A program made the translations under genes and the position numbers. The notes beneath the pieces are model-generated. The model saw only the letters and a program-made list of their open reading frames with translations, did not search any database and was not told where the DNA came from. From assembly GCF_032397745.1 (NCBI RefSeq), contig NZ_CP135921.1:2976001-3040000 (forward strand): DNA of 64,000 bases, given 5' to 3'. Each line of letters starts with the position of its first letter. The first letter of the stretch is position 1. Positions 10,452-18,907 of this stretch are shown here, piece by piece. The DNA comes from Bradyrhizobium prioriisuperbiae (lineage in GTDB: Bacteria; Pseudomonadota; Alphaproteobacteria; Rhizobiales; Xanthobacteraceae).

Positions 10452-10576
10452 AGTTCCCCAACGCGGGGCGAGCCATTCGCTTGTCGGAGCACGGTTGAGC
10501 TCCGAGGCGTTGGGTTCCTGATCGACACATACGGCCGCGACAAGAGAAGAAGGCAGTGCTGAGCCATTGAGGATGC

Positions 10577-12085
10577 ATGATGAGTGAAACGAGTCATGCA
10601 TCGGCGGGGATGGAGATAAACGCCTCCGAATCATCCCCCGGCCAGACGGTTGCGCGCACGATTGAAACCGATCTTTCGGCGCGTCTCGACCGTCTCCCTT
10701 GGAGCAGGTTTCATACCCTTGTGGTTGCTGCCCTTGGCGTCACCTGGATTCTGGACGGATTGGAAGTGACCCTGGCCGGTGCGCTGTCCGGCGCGCTGAA
10801 ACAAAGTCCGACTTTGCGCTTCACCAACACCGATATCGGCTTCGCCAACAGCGCTTATCTTGCCGGTGCCGTGCTCGGCGCCATCGTGTTCGGGTGGCTG
10901 ACCGATCGTATCGGCCGCAAGAAACTGTTCTTCATCACGCTTTCGATTTATCTCACGGCGACCGCGGCGACGGCGCTTTCATGGAATGTCTGGAGTTACG
11001 CGCTGTTCCGGTTTGTGACCGGCGCCGGCATTGGCGGTGAATATACCGCGATCAATTCGACCATCCAGGAGCTGATCCCGGCGCGTTACCGCGGCTGGAC
11101 CGATCTCGTGATCAATGGCAGTTTCTGGATTGGAGCAGCGATCGGTGCGGTCTGCGCCATTGTGCTGCTCGATCCGCAGGTGATCAATCCGGAGCTCGGC
11201 TGGCGGTTGTCGTTCCTGACCGGCGCGGCGCTGGGGCTGGTCGTGTTCATGATGCGATTCTGGATTCCCGAAAGCCCGCGCTGGCTGATGATTCATGGCC
11301 AGCCGGAGCGGGCCCATGAGATCGTGCGGGAGATCGAGGGGGCGGTCCCCGCTGTCCATTCCGACACGGACGCCAATCAACCTTTGCCGACAATCAAACT
11401 GACCATGCGGCACCACACCCCGCTGTCCGAGGTGGCGCAGACCTTGCTCCACACTTATCGGCAACGTTCGCTGGTCGGGTTGGCCCTCATGATCGCGCAA
11501 GCCTTTTTCTACAATGCGATCTTCTTCACCTATGCCTTGGTGTTGACCGATTTCTTCGGCATCGCCGCCGACCATGTCGGCTGGTACATCCTTCCATTCG
11601 CGGCCGGTAATTTTCTCGGCCCTCTGCTGCTGGGCCGGTTGTTCGATACGCTCGGACGTCGCGTTATGATTACGCTGACGTATGGCGTGTCAGGTGTCTT
11701 GCTCGCGGGCTCCGGGTATCTGTTTTCGCTCGGGCTGCTGAGCGCGCAAACCCAGACCATCGCCTGGATGGTGATCTTCTTTTTTGCATCGCCGGCGGCG
11801 AGCGCGGCCTACCTGACCGTGAGCGAAACCTTTCCGCTCGAGGTGCGGGCCCTGGCGATTGCTCTGTTCTATGCGATCGGCACCGGCATCGGTGGCATCG
11901 CCGGGCCGGCGCTGTTCGGCGCACTGATCGACAGCGGATCCCGCAGCAGTGTGTTCGCCGGGTATCTTTTGGGCGCAGCATTGATGATACTAGCCGCTGT
12001 GGTCGCCTGGCGTTTCTGCGTTGCGGCTGAACGCCGTCCGCTGGAATCGATTGCACGGCCGCTGGCGGCCATCGAGCAGGATTGA
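10577..12085 (+). CDS. MFS transporter (metabolite:proton symporter type)
   Basis: 502 aa with about 12 predicted membrane helices and a roughly 45-residue N-terminal cytoplasmic tail. The MFS signature between TM2 and TM3 is GWLTDRIGRKKLF, and the TM4-5 region reads RFVTGAGIGGEYTAINSTIQ with ELIPARYRG. PESPRW lies just after TM6. This pattern belongs to the sugar/aromatic-acid symporter families. Start at the first of two overlapping ATGs after GAGGA. otsB begins on the next base after its stop, so the two are co-transcribed. The substrate is unknown; its partner suggests a role in osmotic or desiccation stress. Confidence 0.9.
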   Translation: MMSETSHASAGMEINASESSPGQTVARTIETDLSARLDRLPWSRFHTLVVAALGVTWILDGLEVTLAGALSGALKQSPTLRFTNTDIGFANSAYLAGAVLGAIVFGWLTDRIGRKKLFFITLSIYLTATAATALSWNVWSYALFRFVTGAGIGGEYTAINSTIQELIPARYRGWTDLVINGSFWIGAAIGAVCAIVLLDPQVINPELGWRLSFLTGAALGLVVFMMRFWIPESPRWLMIHGQPERAHEIVREIEGAVPAVHSDTDANQPLPTIKLTMRHHTPLSEVAQTLLHTYRQRSLVGLALMIAQAFFYNAIFFTYALVLTDFFGIAADHVGWYILPFAAGNFLGPLLLGRLFDTLGRRVMITLTYGVSGVLLAGSGYLFSLGLLSAQTQTIAWMVIFFFASPAASAAYLTVSETFPLEVRALAIALFYAIGTGIGGIAGPALFGALIDSGSRSSVFAGYLLGAALMILAAVVAWRFCVAAERRPLESIARPLAAIEQD

Positions 12086-12904
12086 ATGAGAATGGATGCA
12101 ACCCGACCGGCCCCGCCGGAAACAGCGCCTGAGGATCCGATCCTCCTGACCGATCCGATCATCATTCCGTCACTGGAGGATTGCGCGCTGCTGCTGGACG
12201 TTGATGGCACATTGCTCGAACTCGCGCCGACGCCAAGCGAAGTCGTGGTGCCGCCCGACCTGCGGACCGCGATGGATAGCCTGCTGCAACGGACAGGTGG
12301 CGCGCTGGCGCTGGTCAGCGGACGATCCATCCGCGATCTCGACATGATTTTTGCGCCCGCGAAATTTCCTGCGGTCGGTGGCCACGGCGCCGAAATGCGT
12401 CTCACGCCTGGCGGCTCGGTGACGTCATCGAAAATCCAGCCGATCGATCCGGATTTGAAACGACGGTTCGCCAAAATCGCCGAGCTGGATCCAGGCATTC
12501 TGCTCGAAGACAAGGGTTATTCGCTGGCGCTGCATTTTCGGCAGGCGCCGCAGGCGGAGCAGGCGATCTATGATGCGGTGTCGACGATCCGCGCTGAATT
12601 GTCCGAGGCGCCGCTCGAGGTGTTGCCGGGAAAATCGGTCTGCGAGATCAAGCCGTCTGGCTTCAACAAGGCGAGCGGTGTGCGCGAGTTGATGCAATTC
12701 TCGCCCTTCAAGGGGCGTGTTCCGGTTTTTCTCGGCGATGACGTCACCGATGAAACGGTGTTCGCGATCATGCCGGATCTGCAGGGGCATGCCTTTTCCG
12801 TCGGACGCCTCGCCAAGGGCGTGACCGGCCACTTCAAAGATCCGTCGCATGTCCGGGCCTGGTTGACGCAGTTGCTCGGCCGCGAAGAAATCATTGCGCT
12901 GTAA
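12086..12904 (+). CDS. otsB: Trehalose-6-phosphate phosphatase
   Basis: 272 aa HAD-superfamily phosphatase that converts trehalose 6-phosphate to trehalose. HAD motif I with the nucleophile is LLLDVDGTLLELAPTP (about residues 35-50), motif II VSGRSIRDLD, the cap contains the GHGAEMR segment, and motif IV is FLGDDVTDETVF. Begins immediately after the MFS stop. otsA lies 287 bp downstream with its own promoter candidate, so the two trehalose genes are adjacent but probably separately promoted. Confidence 0.95.
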   Translation: MRMDATRPAPPETAPEDPILLTDPIIIPSLEDCALLLDVDGTLLELAPTPSEVVVPPDLRTAMDSLLQRTGGALALVSGRSIRDLDMIFAPAKFPAVGGHGAEMRLTPGGSVTSSKIQPIDPDLKRRFAKIAELDPGILLEDKGYSLALHFRQAPQAEQAIYDAVSTIRAELSEAPLEVLPGKSVCEIKPSGFNKASGVRELMQFSPFKGRVPVFLGDDVTDETVFAIMPDLQGHAFSVGRLAKGVTGHFKDPSHVRAWLTQLLGREEIIAL

Positions 12905-12951
12905 TCGCGGTTCAACTCAACCAAAGACTGCACATAGATCGGGCATTGCCG

Positions 12952-12968
12952 ATGGAACCCGGTTCCAT
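12952..12968. promoter_or_regulatory. 17-bp perfect palindrome between otsB and otsA
   Basis: ATGGAACCCGGTTCCAT is a perfect palindrome 47 bp after otsB. It could be an operator or a short hairpin; the stem would have to open to leave a loop, and only TTCTT follows. No regulator is next to it. Confidence 0.35.
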
Positions 12969-13135
12969 TCTTGGCGGCGCCTGAATTTGACTTCAATTGG
13001 GACGAATGTTGGCTGCGCGGTGATTCCAATTGAATCTTTGTTGTGGCTTGCGAGCCCCTTAGCAACCATTGGCGCGAAACTGCACGAGAATCATAGGCTT
13101 CTGAGTTCCATTCAAAACTTCGATCGGATCACTTA

Positions 13136-13160
13136 GGAACCATATTGATGAATGGCCGTT
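13136..13160 (+). promoter_or_regulatory. Sigma-EcfG-type promoter for otsA
   Basis: GGAAC (13136-13140), 16 bp, CGTT (13157-13160), an exact match to the general-stress consensus. The expected start near 13168 leaves a leader of about 24 nt to the GTG of otsA. Trehalose synthesis is a known target of this regulon in rhizobia, which fits. Confidence 0.7.
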
Positions 13161-13191
13161 TATCTCTCGACTGAAATTCGGAGAACAGCCT

Positions 13192-14652
13192 GTGAACCTC
13201 GTTGTTGTCTCAAATCGCGTGGCGCGCGCGAAGGCAAACGAGCCCATGACTGGGGGCTTGGCGGCGGCACTATTGCCGGTGGTGGAAAAATCCGGTGCGA
13301 TTTGGGTGGGTTCCAGCGGTCGTGTGCGCGATGGCGCGCACAAGGATTTGTTCCCACAAATCGAATCGCTTGGCGCGGGCGCAATTGCCTTGCTCGATCT
13401 TCCGGCTGCCCACTATGGCGGTTATTACGAAGGTTTCGCCAACTCGGCGTTGTGGCCAGCGCTGCATTCGCGCCCGGATTTGATCCGGGTGTCGAACGAG
13501 GATTACAAATCCTATCGCGAGGTAAACGCCTTCATGGCGCGGGCGCTGCTGCGTTTTCGCAAGCCGGATACCGCTTTCTGGATTCAGGACTATCATTTCC
13601 TCGCGCTCGGCGCCGAGCTGCGTGAGCTCGATGTGCGCCAGCCGATCGGCTTCTTTCTGCACACGCCCTGGCCGGCGGCATCGGTGATCAACGGTGTGCC
13701 GAACCATCGCGAACTGATCGGCGCGATGCTTGCCTACGATCTGATCGGATTCCAGACCGAAGACGATTGCGAGAACTTCGCGGAGTATCTTCGCAGCGAA
13801 CTTGGTCTTGACGTGGATGATGGCGTGGTGACGTCATCCTATGGCACGTCGCGCCTCGCGGCGTTTCCCATCGGTATCGACGTCGACGCCTTTGCGCAGT
13901 ATGCGGCGCGCGCGGCATCTCATCCCGACGTGTCGCGGCTGCGCATGAGCCTGCATGGCGAAAAGCTCGCGATCGGCGTCGACCGAGTGGATTACTCCAA
14001 GGGACTGGTCAATCGGATCAGCGCATTCGATCGGCTGTTCACCATGCAACCGCAGCTTAAACGCGCGGTGTCACTGTTGCAGATCGCCACGCCGTCGCGC
14101 GGCGCGATCGAGGCTTACGGAAACTTGCAGGCGGAACTGTCGAAACTCGTGACCGACGTCAACGGTCGCCATGGCGAGGTCGACTGGGCCCCGATCCGCT
14201 ACCTGAGCAAGGGGTTCAGCCAGACGGTTCTGGCCGGATTCTACCGCACCGCCCAGGTCGGTGTGGTGACGCCGTTTTATGACGGCATGAATCTGGTCGC
14301 CAAGGAATATGTCGCCGCGCAAAATCCTGCCGATCCCGGTGTGCTGGTGCTGTCGAAATTCGCGGGCGCCGCGAACGAACTCGACACCGCGCTGCTGGTG
14401 AATCCCCATGACGTCGATTCGCTGGCGCGGGCGATCTCGACGGCCCTGACCATGCCGGCGTCCGAGCGCCGCATGCGCTGGGAGGCGATGATGGTGAAAC
14501 TGCGCGCGGGCACCATCCAGCAATGGTTCGCGGACTTTGTCGACGCGCTTGAAGAGGCACATACGCTGGGTGACAAGAAGCTCGTTGCTGCGGTCAAGCC
14601 GGTCTACGGTCCGACGGTGCGACCGCTTTATTCGGTAGGTGCCGGCCGGTAA
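13192..14652 (+). CDS. otsA: Trehalose-6-phosphate synthase (GT20)
   Basis: 486 aa. Makes trehalose 6-phosphate from UDP-glucose and glucose 6-phosphate. The N-terminus NLVVVSNRVARAKANEPMTG is the family's start, and GTG is used as initiation codon with GGAG 8 bases upstream. Further motifs are WIQDYHFLALGAELRE (donor/acceptor contacts), GFFLHTPWPA, GVDRVDYSKGLVNR and FYDGMNLVAKEYVAAQ with the C-terminal glutamate that binds the nucleotide sugar. Preceded by an EcfG-type promoter, consistent with induction in osmotic or stationary stress. Confidence 0.96.
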   Translation: MNLVVVSNRVARAKANEPMTGGLAAALLPVVEKSGAIWVGSSGRVRDGAHKDLFPQIESLGAGAIALLDLPAAHYGGYYEGFANSALWPALHSRPDLIRVSNEDYKSYREVNAFMARALLRFRKPDTAFWIQDYHFLALGAELRELDVRQPIGFFLHTPWPAASVINGVPNHRELIGAMLAYDLIGFQTEDDCENFAEYLRSELGLDVDDGVVTSSYGTSRLAAFPIGIDVDAFAQYAARAASHPDVSRLRMSLHGEKLAIGVDRVDYSKGLVNRISAFDRLFTMQPQLKRAVSLLQIATPSRGAIEAYGNLQAELSKLVTDVNGRHGEVDWAPIRYLSKGFSQTVLAGFYRTAQVGVVTPFYDGMNLVAKEYVAAQNPADPGVLVLSKFAGAANELDTALLVNPHDVDSLARAISTALTMPASERRMRWEAMMVKLRAGTIQQWFADFVDALEEAHTLGDKKLVAAVKPVYGPTVRPLYSVGAGR

Positions 14653-14734
14653 CGGCTGGAGCACTTTATTGATGCAGGCTCCGCGGCGCGGAGTCTTGCC
14701 AACCATCAGTTCTGTCGGCGATCAATCCTTATCG

Positions 14735-15076
14735 TCAGTCACAGTACGACACGCCCTCGATGATGGCGCAGCGGGTCTTGTTCGGCGCGTTCGGATCGTC
14801 CAGCGGCACGACGCCGCTGCCTTTGCCGACAAAGACGCCCGGGCCGATATGGACCGAAGGCTTGTGGCCGATGATCACGCTGGGATGCTGGGTGGCCGCG
14901 CTTGAGCGCGTGCCGTCGCTCCAGATGATGGACTCTCCCGACAGGATGCCGCGACGTCCGTCTTCGCAAAACACCGCGGTGCCATCACGCCGGCAGGAGG
15001 GTCCGGCGGCAAAGGCGATATTGGTCTGCAGCAGTGCGATCATCGCCGCGGACAGGACGAAAAGACGATTGGTCAT
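14735..15076 (-). CDS. Small secreted protein, unknown function
   Basis: 113 aa with a clear Sec signal peptide: a hydrophobic stretch (LFVLSAAMIALLQTNIAFA) with likely cleavage after AFA. The mature part has four cysteines (near SCRRDGTAVFCEDG and RCAIIEGVSYCD), enough for two disulfides. The segment HPSVIIGHKPSVHIGPGVF is unusually rich in His-Gly. I do not recognise a characterised family. The next gene on the same strand upstream is the TusA-like protein, 10 bp away, so they may form an operon. Confidence 0.75.
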   Translation of the reverse strand: MTNRLFVLSAAMIALLQTNIAFAAGPSCRRDGTAVFCEDGRRGILSGESIIWSDGTRSSAATQHPSVIIGHKPSVHIGPGVFVGKGSGVVPLDDPNAPNKTRCAIIEGVSYCD

Positions 15077-15085
15077 CTGCGGGCC

Positions 15086-15310
15086 CTATTGCTTGCGAAT
15101 CCGGAATGTCAGGACCGCCTCGGTTTGCTCGGACAGTTCGAGGATATCGCCGGTCTGCTGCACCAGATGGGGAATATCGATCGCTGCCAGCGGATCGGTG
15201 CATTCCACCACCACGATCTCTCCGCTCCTCAGTTTGCGCAGCGCCTTGCGCGTGCGCAGCGCAGGCAGGGGGCATTTCAGCCCCTGAAGGCGGAGAATTG
15301 TCTCGGTCAT
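15086..15310 (-). CDS. TusA-family sulfurtransferase
   Basis: 74 aa from the ATG at 15310; the frame is open to 15367, but only MTETILRLQGLKCPLPALRT fits the family. The TusA signature CPLP carries the active cysteine Cys13, which accepts a persulfide sulfur. The rest forms the usual two-layer alpha/beta fold with EIVVVECTDPLAAIDIPHLVQ. Such proteins relay sulfur in tRNA thiolation, molybdenum cofactor or other sulfur pathways. Which one applies here cannot be seen. Confidence 0.88.
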   Translation of the reverse strand: MTETILRLQGLKCPLPALRTRKALRKLRSGEIVVVECTDPLAAIDIPHLVQQTGDILELSEQTEAVLTFRIRKQ

Positions 15311-15506
15311 CCAGGCTGGCTCCATGGTTCGGAGTCCCGGTCTCGCCGCAGCAGCGCTAAAAATCAAGCCGGCAGGCGCCGAAGGCTCGCTCGGGGGGCC
15401 TTTACAGGGATAAATATCTCTTTTTTATCAATGTGTTGTGGAAATGTTCCGGCGCTTGTCCGCACTCTCTTGCAAAACCCGCCCGGCCCCGTCATGAGAG
15501 GCCCGT

Positions 15507-15596
15507 GGAGAGGTGGCCGAGTGGTTGAAGGCGCACGCCTGGAAAGTGTGTATACGGGAAACCGTATCGCGGGTTCGAATCCCGCTCTCTCCGCCA
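15507..15596 (+). tRNA. tRNA-Ser(GGA)
   Basis: 90 nt with the class II long variable arm. The acceptor stem GGAGAGG pairs with TCTCTCC, discriminator G73, and CCA is encoded. The anticodon stem CACGC/GTGTG holds loop CTGGAAA, anticodon GGA at 15541-15543. The T arm GGGTTCGAATCCC is intact. It borders the conflict-system region and might be an insertion hotspot, though no duplicated 3' end was noticed. Confidence 0.97.
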
Positions 15597-15722
15597 CCCT
15601 TCGCCCTGACGGGCTTCGGGTGGCAGGCCATCCTGGTTCGCGCTGACGCGCTTCGCAGGATTGGCAGATTCCCTGACGCGAAGCAGCATGCTCTCCGAGG
15701 CTTCAGCGAAGCAGGAGCCGAC

Positions 15723-15749
15723 GTGTGACCGAGGTCACACTTTTCTTTT
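15723..15749 (+). terminator. Terminator downstream of tRNA-Ser
   Basis: GTGTGACC (15723-15730) pairs with GGTCACAC (15733-15740), giving a 7-bp stem with a CGAG loop. TTTTCTTTT follows. It lies 127 bp after the tRNA. The bases between (15597-15720) hold several short inverted repeats (for example GCTTCGC and GCGAAGC) but no gene. Confidence 0.7.
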
Positions 15750-15870
15750 CGGAGCTGCGATACGGTTTGTCTGGCCGTGGATGAGTGGTCGGGCCAAATA
15801 ATCTTCCGCTTCACCCATGACATATGACTTGGAATGACGTCGTCGCGACGGCTGATCGCGTGACCGATTT

Positions 15871-16950
15871 TCAACTGATCCAGAATTTTGGAATTCCTTT
15901 TGACTGGAAGTCCTGCTCGCGCTGGCGGAGCGCGGCAACGATTTTCGCAATCGGAATGCCTTGATTGTACGCGGCGCGCGTCACGGCGGAGGGATCTCCA
16001 GCGTGGTGTAGCGCCATGAGCTCGAGTTGCTGATTGAAAACCGCGGAGCCCGACGACCCAGGTAACGTATCGGTATCATAACGCAATCGCGAACCGTTCT
16101 CGTTCAAGCCAAGCGAGGCGCCGATCGCGAGCGACATTGGAGCGCCCTTGGGATGCTGAACGATGAGGACGGGCAGATTCTGGTCGATCCCGGCCGCGGT
16201 GGGCGACAACGACAGCGGCTTGCGCTCGCCGCCGAACGGCGTGGAGAGCTTCAGGATCGCGAAGTCGAGGCAGTCGTCCTTGGGAAGCCCGGTGCCGCGG
16301 GTGTCGGCCGCCGGATCATAAGGGCTGCTCCCGATCGTCCAGTCGCCAGCTGTCGTCAGGCCGATCGCAACTCCATCGGCAACACCGGAGGCATCGCTTG
16401 CGTAATCAAACCGGCAGGCGATCTCGGGAAGATTGGCCCGGCTTTCGATGTGCTGCTGCACCACGTGGTAATTGGTGACGACAAGGTCCGGCGCCACCAG
16501 GATCCCGGTGCCCATCGGGGTGCCGGCCGGCGCCTCGATCCTGCAAACCGCCTCTCCGATCATTGCAAGCTTCTGCGAGAACTCCCTCAGCTGCGCAAAG
16601 CCACCGCCCCGGACGATCTTCTCAAGCGACAGCTGCGCATGACCGGCCGTTCGCGGCTGCTCGGTTCCCGTCATGCGAACCGCGTCAGGGAGGTTTTTCA
16701 CCAGCGGATTATCAGGTCGATCCCTTTGCAGAGCCTCGACCAGGGATTGCGTCCATCCCTGCGCCTTCGCCTTGACGATCAGGGAGAAAATCTGCTGCTC
16801 GAACGTCGCGCCCGCAGCGATCGTGGCCAGTGCCGGCTTGTTGAGCTCGGCCGCCAGGAACATGTTGAATTCAAGCGGATCGGTGTACGCGGACAATATG
16901 GTTTCGCGCAAAAGCTTCTGCTGCATTCCATTGAGGGTGGACCAGTCCAT
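15871..16950 (-). CDS. EAD1-trypsin-like serine protease (conflict-system effector)
   Basis: 359 aa from the ATG at 16950; an upstream 44-residue extension is low-complexity and not family-like. Residues 1-85 resemble an effector-associated domain of the EAD1 type (helical, with the [20 protein letters not shown] and [12 protein letters not shown] segments). Residues 115-345 are a trypsin-like fold with His162 (TNYHVV), Asp229 (CLDFAILKL) and Ser300 ([10 protein letters not shown]). No signal peptide, so cytoplasmic. It is divergent from an operon whose first protein also begins with an EAD1-like domain. In such systems EAD-EAD contacts bring effectors to a STAND NTPase. The cleavage target is unknown. 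Confidence 0.85.
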   Translation of the reverse strand: MDWSTLNGMQQKLLRETILSAYTDPLEFNMFLAAELNKPALATIAAGATFEQQIFSLIVKAKAQGWTQSLVEALQRDRPDNPLVKNLPDAVRMTGTEQPRTAGHAQLSLEKIVRGGGFAQLREFSQKLAMIGEAVCRIEAPAGTPMGTGILVAPDLVVTNYHVVQQHIESRANLPEIACRFDYASDASGVADGVAIGLTTAGDWTIGSSPYDPAADTRGTGLPKDDCLDFAILKLSTPFGGERKPLSLSPTAAGIDQNLPVLIVQHPKGAPMSLAIGASLGLNENGSRLRYDTDTLPGSSGSAVFNQQLELMALHHAGDPSAVTRAAYNQGIPIAKIVAALRQREQDFQSKGIPKFWIS

Positions 16951-17137
16951 GGCAATCGCCTTGCTGAAGCCCGAACGACGGTGTCGTCGGCAGAACGTGA
17001 AATAGGTCCAGGTAGAGTTGCGTCGACGAAATGACTGCGGATGAAAATAGCTCTGATCGATGCCTGCAAAATCATATTGCATCAGCCGGTCAGGGGTAGA
17101 TAGTAGGCACTTTCCAATTCTTATTTGAGTTGCGTTT

Positions 17138-17143
17138 TATAAT
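17138..17143 (+). promoter_or_regulatory. TATAAT box before the EAD1-TIR operon
   Basis: A perfect TATAAT in a conspicuously AT-rich stretch (about 17110-17152), 21 bp before the first ATG of the operon. No convincing -35 element at 17 bp, so the promoter assignment is tentative. Confidence 0.35.
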
Positions 17144-17164
17144 ATTTTTTCGTGAGGCTGGGCA

Positions 17165-18907
17165 ATGGCATCGACACTGGATGCTCGTGGCTGCGTCGAA
17201 CTGGCGGGGTGCATCGTTGACGGCTTCGTCGACGCCACCGACTTTGACATGTTTGTCGGTGCTTCTCTGAACGAAAGTTTTCCGACACAAGTTCCCAGCA
17301 ACCAGCCGTTTGTCGGTCAGGTCAAATTCTTCATCACCGCCAAGAACAAGCGAGGGCAAAGCGGCGAGCTGCTGGATCATCTGGGAGGGTACTGGAAATC
17401 GGAAACAACGAAGCGTGACGATCTCATCCGCCGTATCGGGCCTCTTGTCGAGCATCTCAACAGCGGTGGCTCCGATCAGTCGTGGTTTCTGAGCTATTCC
17501 GGCATGGCGAACTGGGCGGCCACGCTGGAGGACAATCGTGTGTTCGACGACGCATTCGGCGACAGATTGCAGAGACCGGCGGCAGGCAGGCTCGATGGCA
17601 GAATCAGCGAAGGATTGCGTGACGAAATCAGCCGGAGCGAATATTTCGTCGCGCTGCTTGACCGCTATTATGTAGCGTCGTCGAACCACTCGGAGATTTT
17701 TGCAACGGCGTTTGAGGGGTGGCGCAGCAGGCTTTCGGCTGACACATCGACGCGACAGAAGCTGATCATCCTGGTGCTGGACGACGCCGGCGAGACTTGG
17801 TGGAAGGAAAAATACGCCAATACCATTCCGCCCGACGGCTGTGCGTATTGGACCAAGTTTCGCGTTGGCGATGACTTCGCCGCCCTGAGGAAAAGTCTTG
17901 CGGACTGGGTCAGGAATCCAGCTGTCGCGCCTTCGCTGCCGTCGACAAGTTCGGTCATCGTCCTGGGTGAGCCGACGGGAAATGCCTCGGACGAGCTCTC
18001 GACGGCGGTCGACGACCTCGTCTCCTATCTGGTCAATCGCGCTGCAGACCGGGTCGATTTCTGGGAGGACGGCTGGTCGAAACGGGCGCGGATGTCCGAC
18101 ACCGAGCGCGCCCAGACGTACGGCAGGTTTCCGATATTCGTGCGTGCGATTGCCGATCGCGCGGCAACGACGCGCGAGGCTCAAACGGCGCTGAAGCCTC
18201 ATCTCTTGAATGCGTTCGGATTTAACTTTGGCGATGACGACAGCTGGCTCGCCGAGCTCAGCCGATTCCGTCGGGTCTACTGGCGTCCGGAGGGACCTGA
18301 TTGGCCGAGCGAGGGGGCAGACCTCGGCTGGACCGGGCAGGCGCAGGATTTCGGCGCGCGTCTGGCGGAGCTGGCCGGGTTTCCCGGCCGAGCAAGCCGC
18401 AGGATGATCGTGCGTTACGAAGACCCAAAATCGGTCGATCCCGCCCAGACGCAGCTCAATCGCCGGCTGGTGGTCACGTCGCTGCAATCGGCAGCGCAGG
18501 CCGGCGCAGGCCAGGACATGGTGCCCAATACCGTGCCGATCTCGTTCGAGAAGATCGAGGACAGCGTCAAGAAATTCACCAAGAACGGACTCAACGTTAT
18601 CGCTTTACACGATCTCGAAGCCCAGCGTGACGACACGATCCGGCGCTTCGAAGGTGCCGACAAGCGGATCGACAGCGCGGTGAATCGTCTGTTCGGCAAT
18701 GCCCAGAGACCGCCTATCCTGCGTGTCGCAGTCCTGCTGAGAAACGCGGGTTCGTTCGAGGGCCTGAAATTCGACCATGACAGTTCGGTTCATCGCTGGA
18801 ACCTGCTGAAACGAACCGCTGCAAGTGACGGCACATTGAAGTTCGACGAGCAGGGTTTCAAGAACATCGCGCGAGAAGCCCGCGATCTGCTGGCGGACGT
18901 ATCCTGA
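17165..18907 (+). CDS. EAD1-TIR-like protein
   Basis: 580 aa. Residues about 5-75 look like an EAD1 adaptor (VELAGCIVDGFVDATDFDMF ... GQSGELLDHL). Residues 105-250 resemble a TIR domain: WFLSYSG opens the first strand, ISEGLRDEISRSEYFVALLD matches the alpha/beta core, and Glu177 in ASSNHSEIFATAF sits where NADase-type TIR domains keep their catalytic glutamate. The last 320 residues match nothing I recognise. Its 1-bp overlap (TGATG) with the STAND gene shows tight coupling. Likely a cytoplasmic NAD-degrading or signalling effector; it also recalls the TIR-like FxsC proteins of radical-SAM peptide loci. The function is inferred. Confidence 0.7.
   Translation: MASTLDARGCVELAGCIVDGFVDATDFDMFVGASLNESFPTQVPSNQPFVGQVKFFITAKNKRGQSGELLDHLGGYWKSETTKRDDLIRRIGPLVEHLNSGGSDQSWFLSYSGMANWAATLEDNRVFDDAFGDRLQRPAAGRLDGRISEGLRDEISRSEYFVALLDRYYVASSNHSEIFATAFEGWRSRLSADTSTRQKLIILVLDDAGETWWKEKYANTIPPDGCAYWTKFRVGDDFAALRKSLADWVRNPAVAPSLPSTSSVIVLGEPTGNASDELSTAVDDLVSYLVNRAADRVDFWEDGWSKRARMSDTERAQTYGRFPIFVRAIADRAATTREAQTALKPHLLNAFGFNFGDDDSWLAELSRFRRVYWRPEGPDWPSEGADLGWTGQAQDFGARLAELAGFPGRASRRMIVRYEDPKSVDPAQTQLNRRLVVTSLQSAAQAGAGQDMVPNTVPISFEKIEDSVKKFTKNGLNVIALHDLEAQRDDTIRRFEGADKRIDSAVNRLFGNAQRPPILRVAVLLRNAGSFEGLKFDHDSSVHRWNLLKRTAASDGTLKFDEQGFKNIAREARDLLADVS

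Noticed and set aside
15597..15720. A phage attachment site downstream of tRNA-Ser
   Set aside because: No second copy of the tRNA 3' end was noticed and there is no integrase in the window; only short inverted repeats are present.
17090..18487. A 465-codon leftward open frame, continued by a 443-codon frame at 18790-20121
   Set aside because: Antisense to the EAD1-TIR and STAND genes, with no recognisable domain and low-complexity Arg-rich translations.
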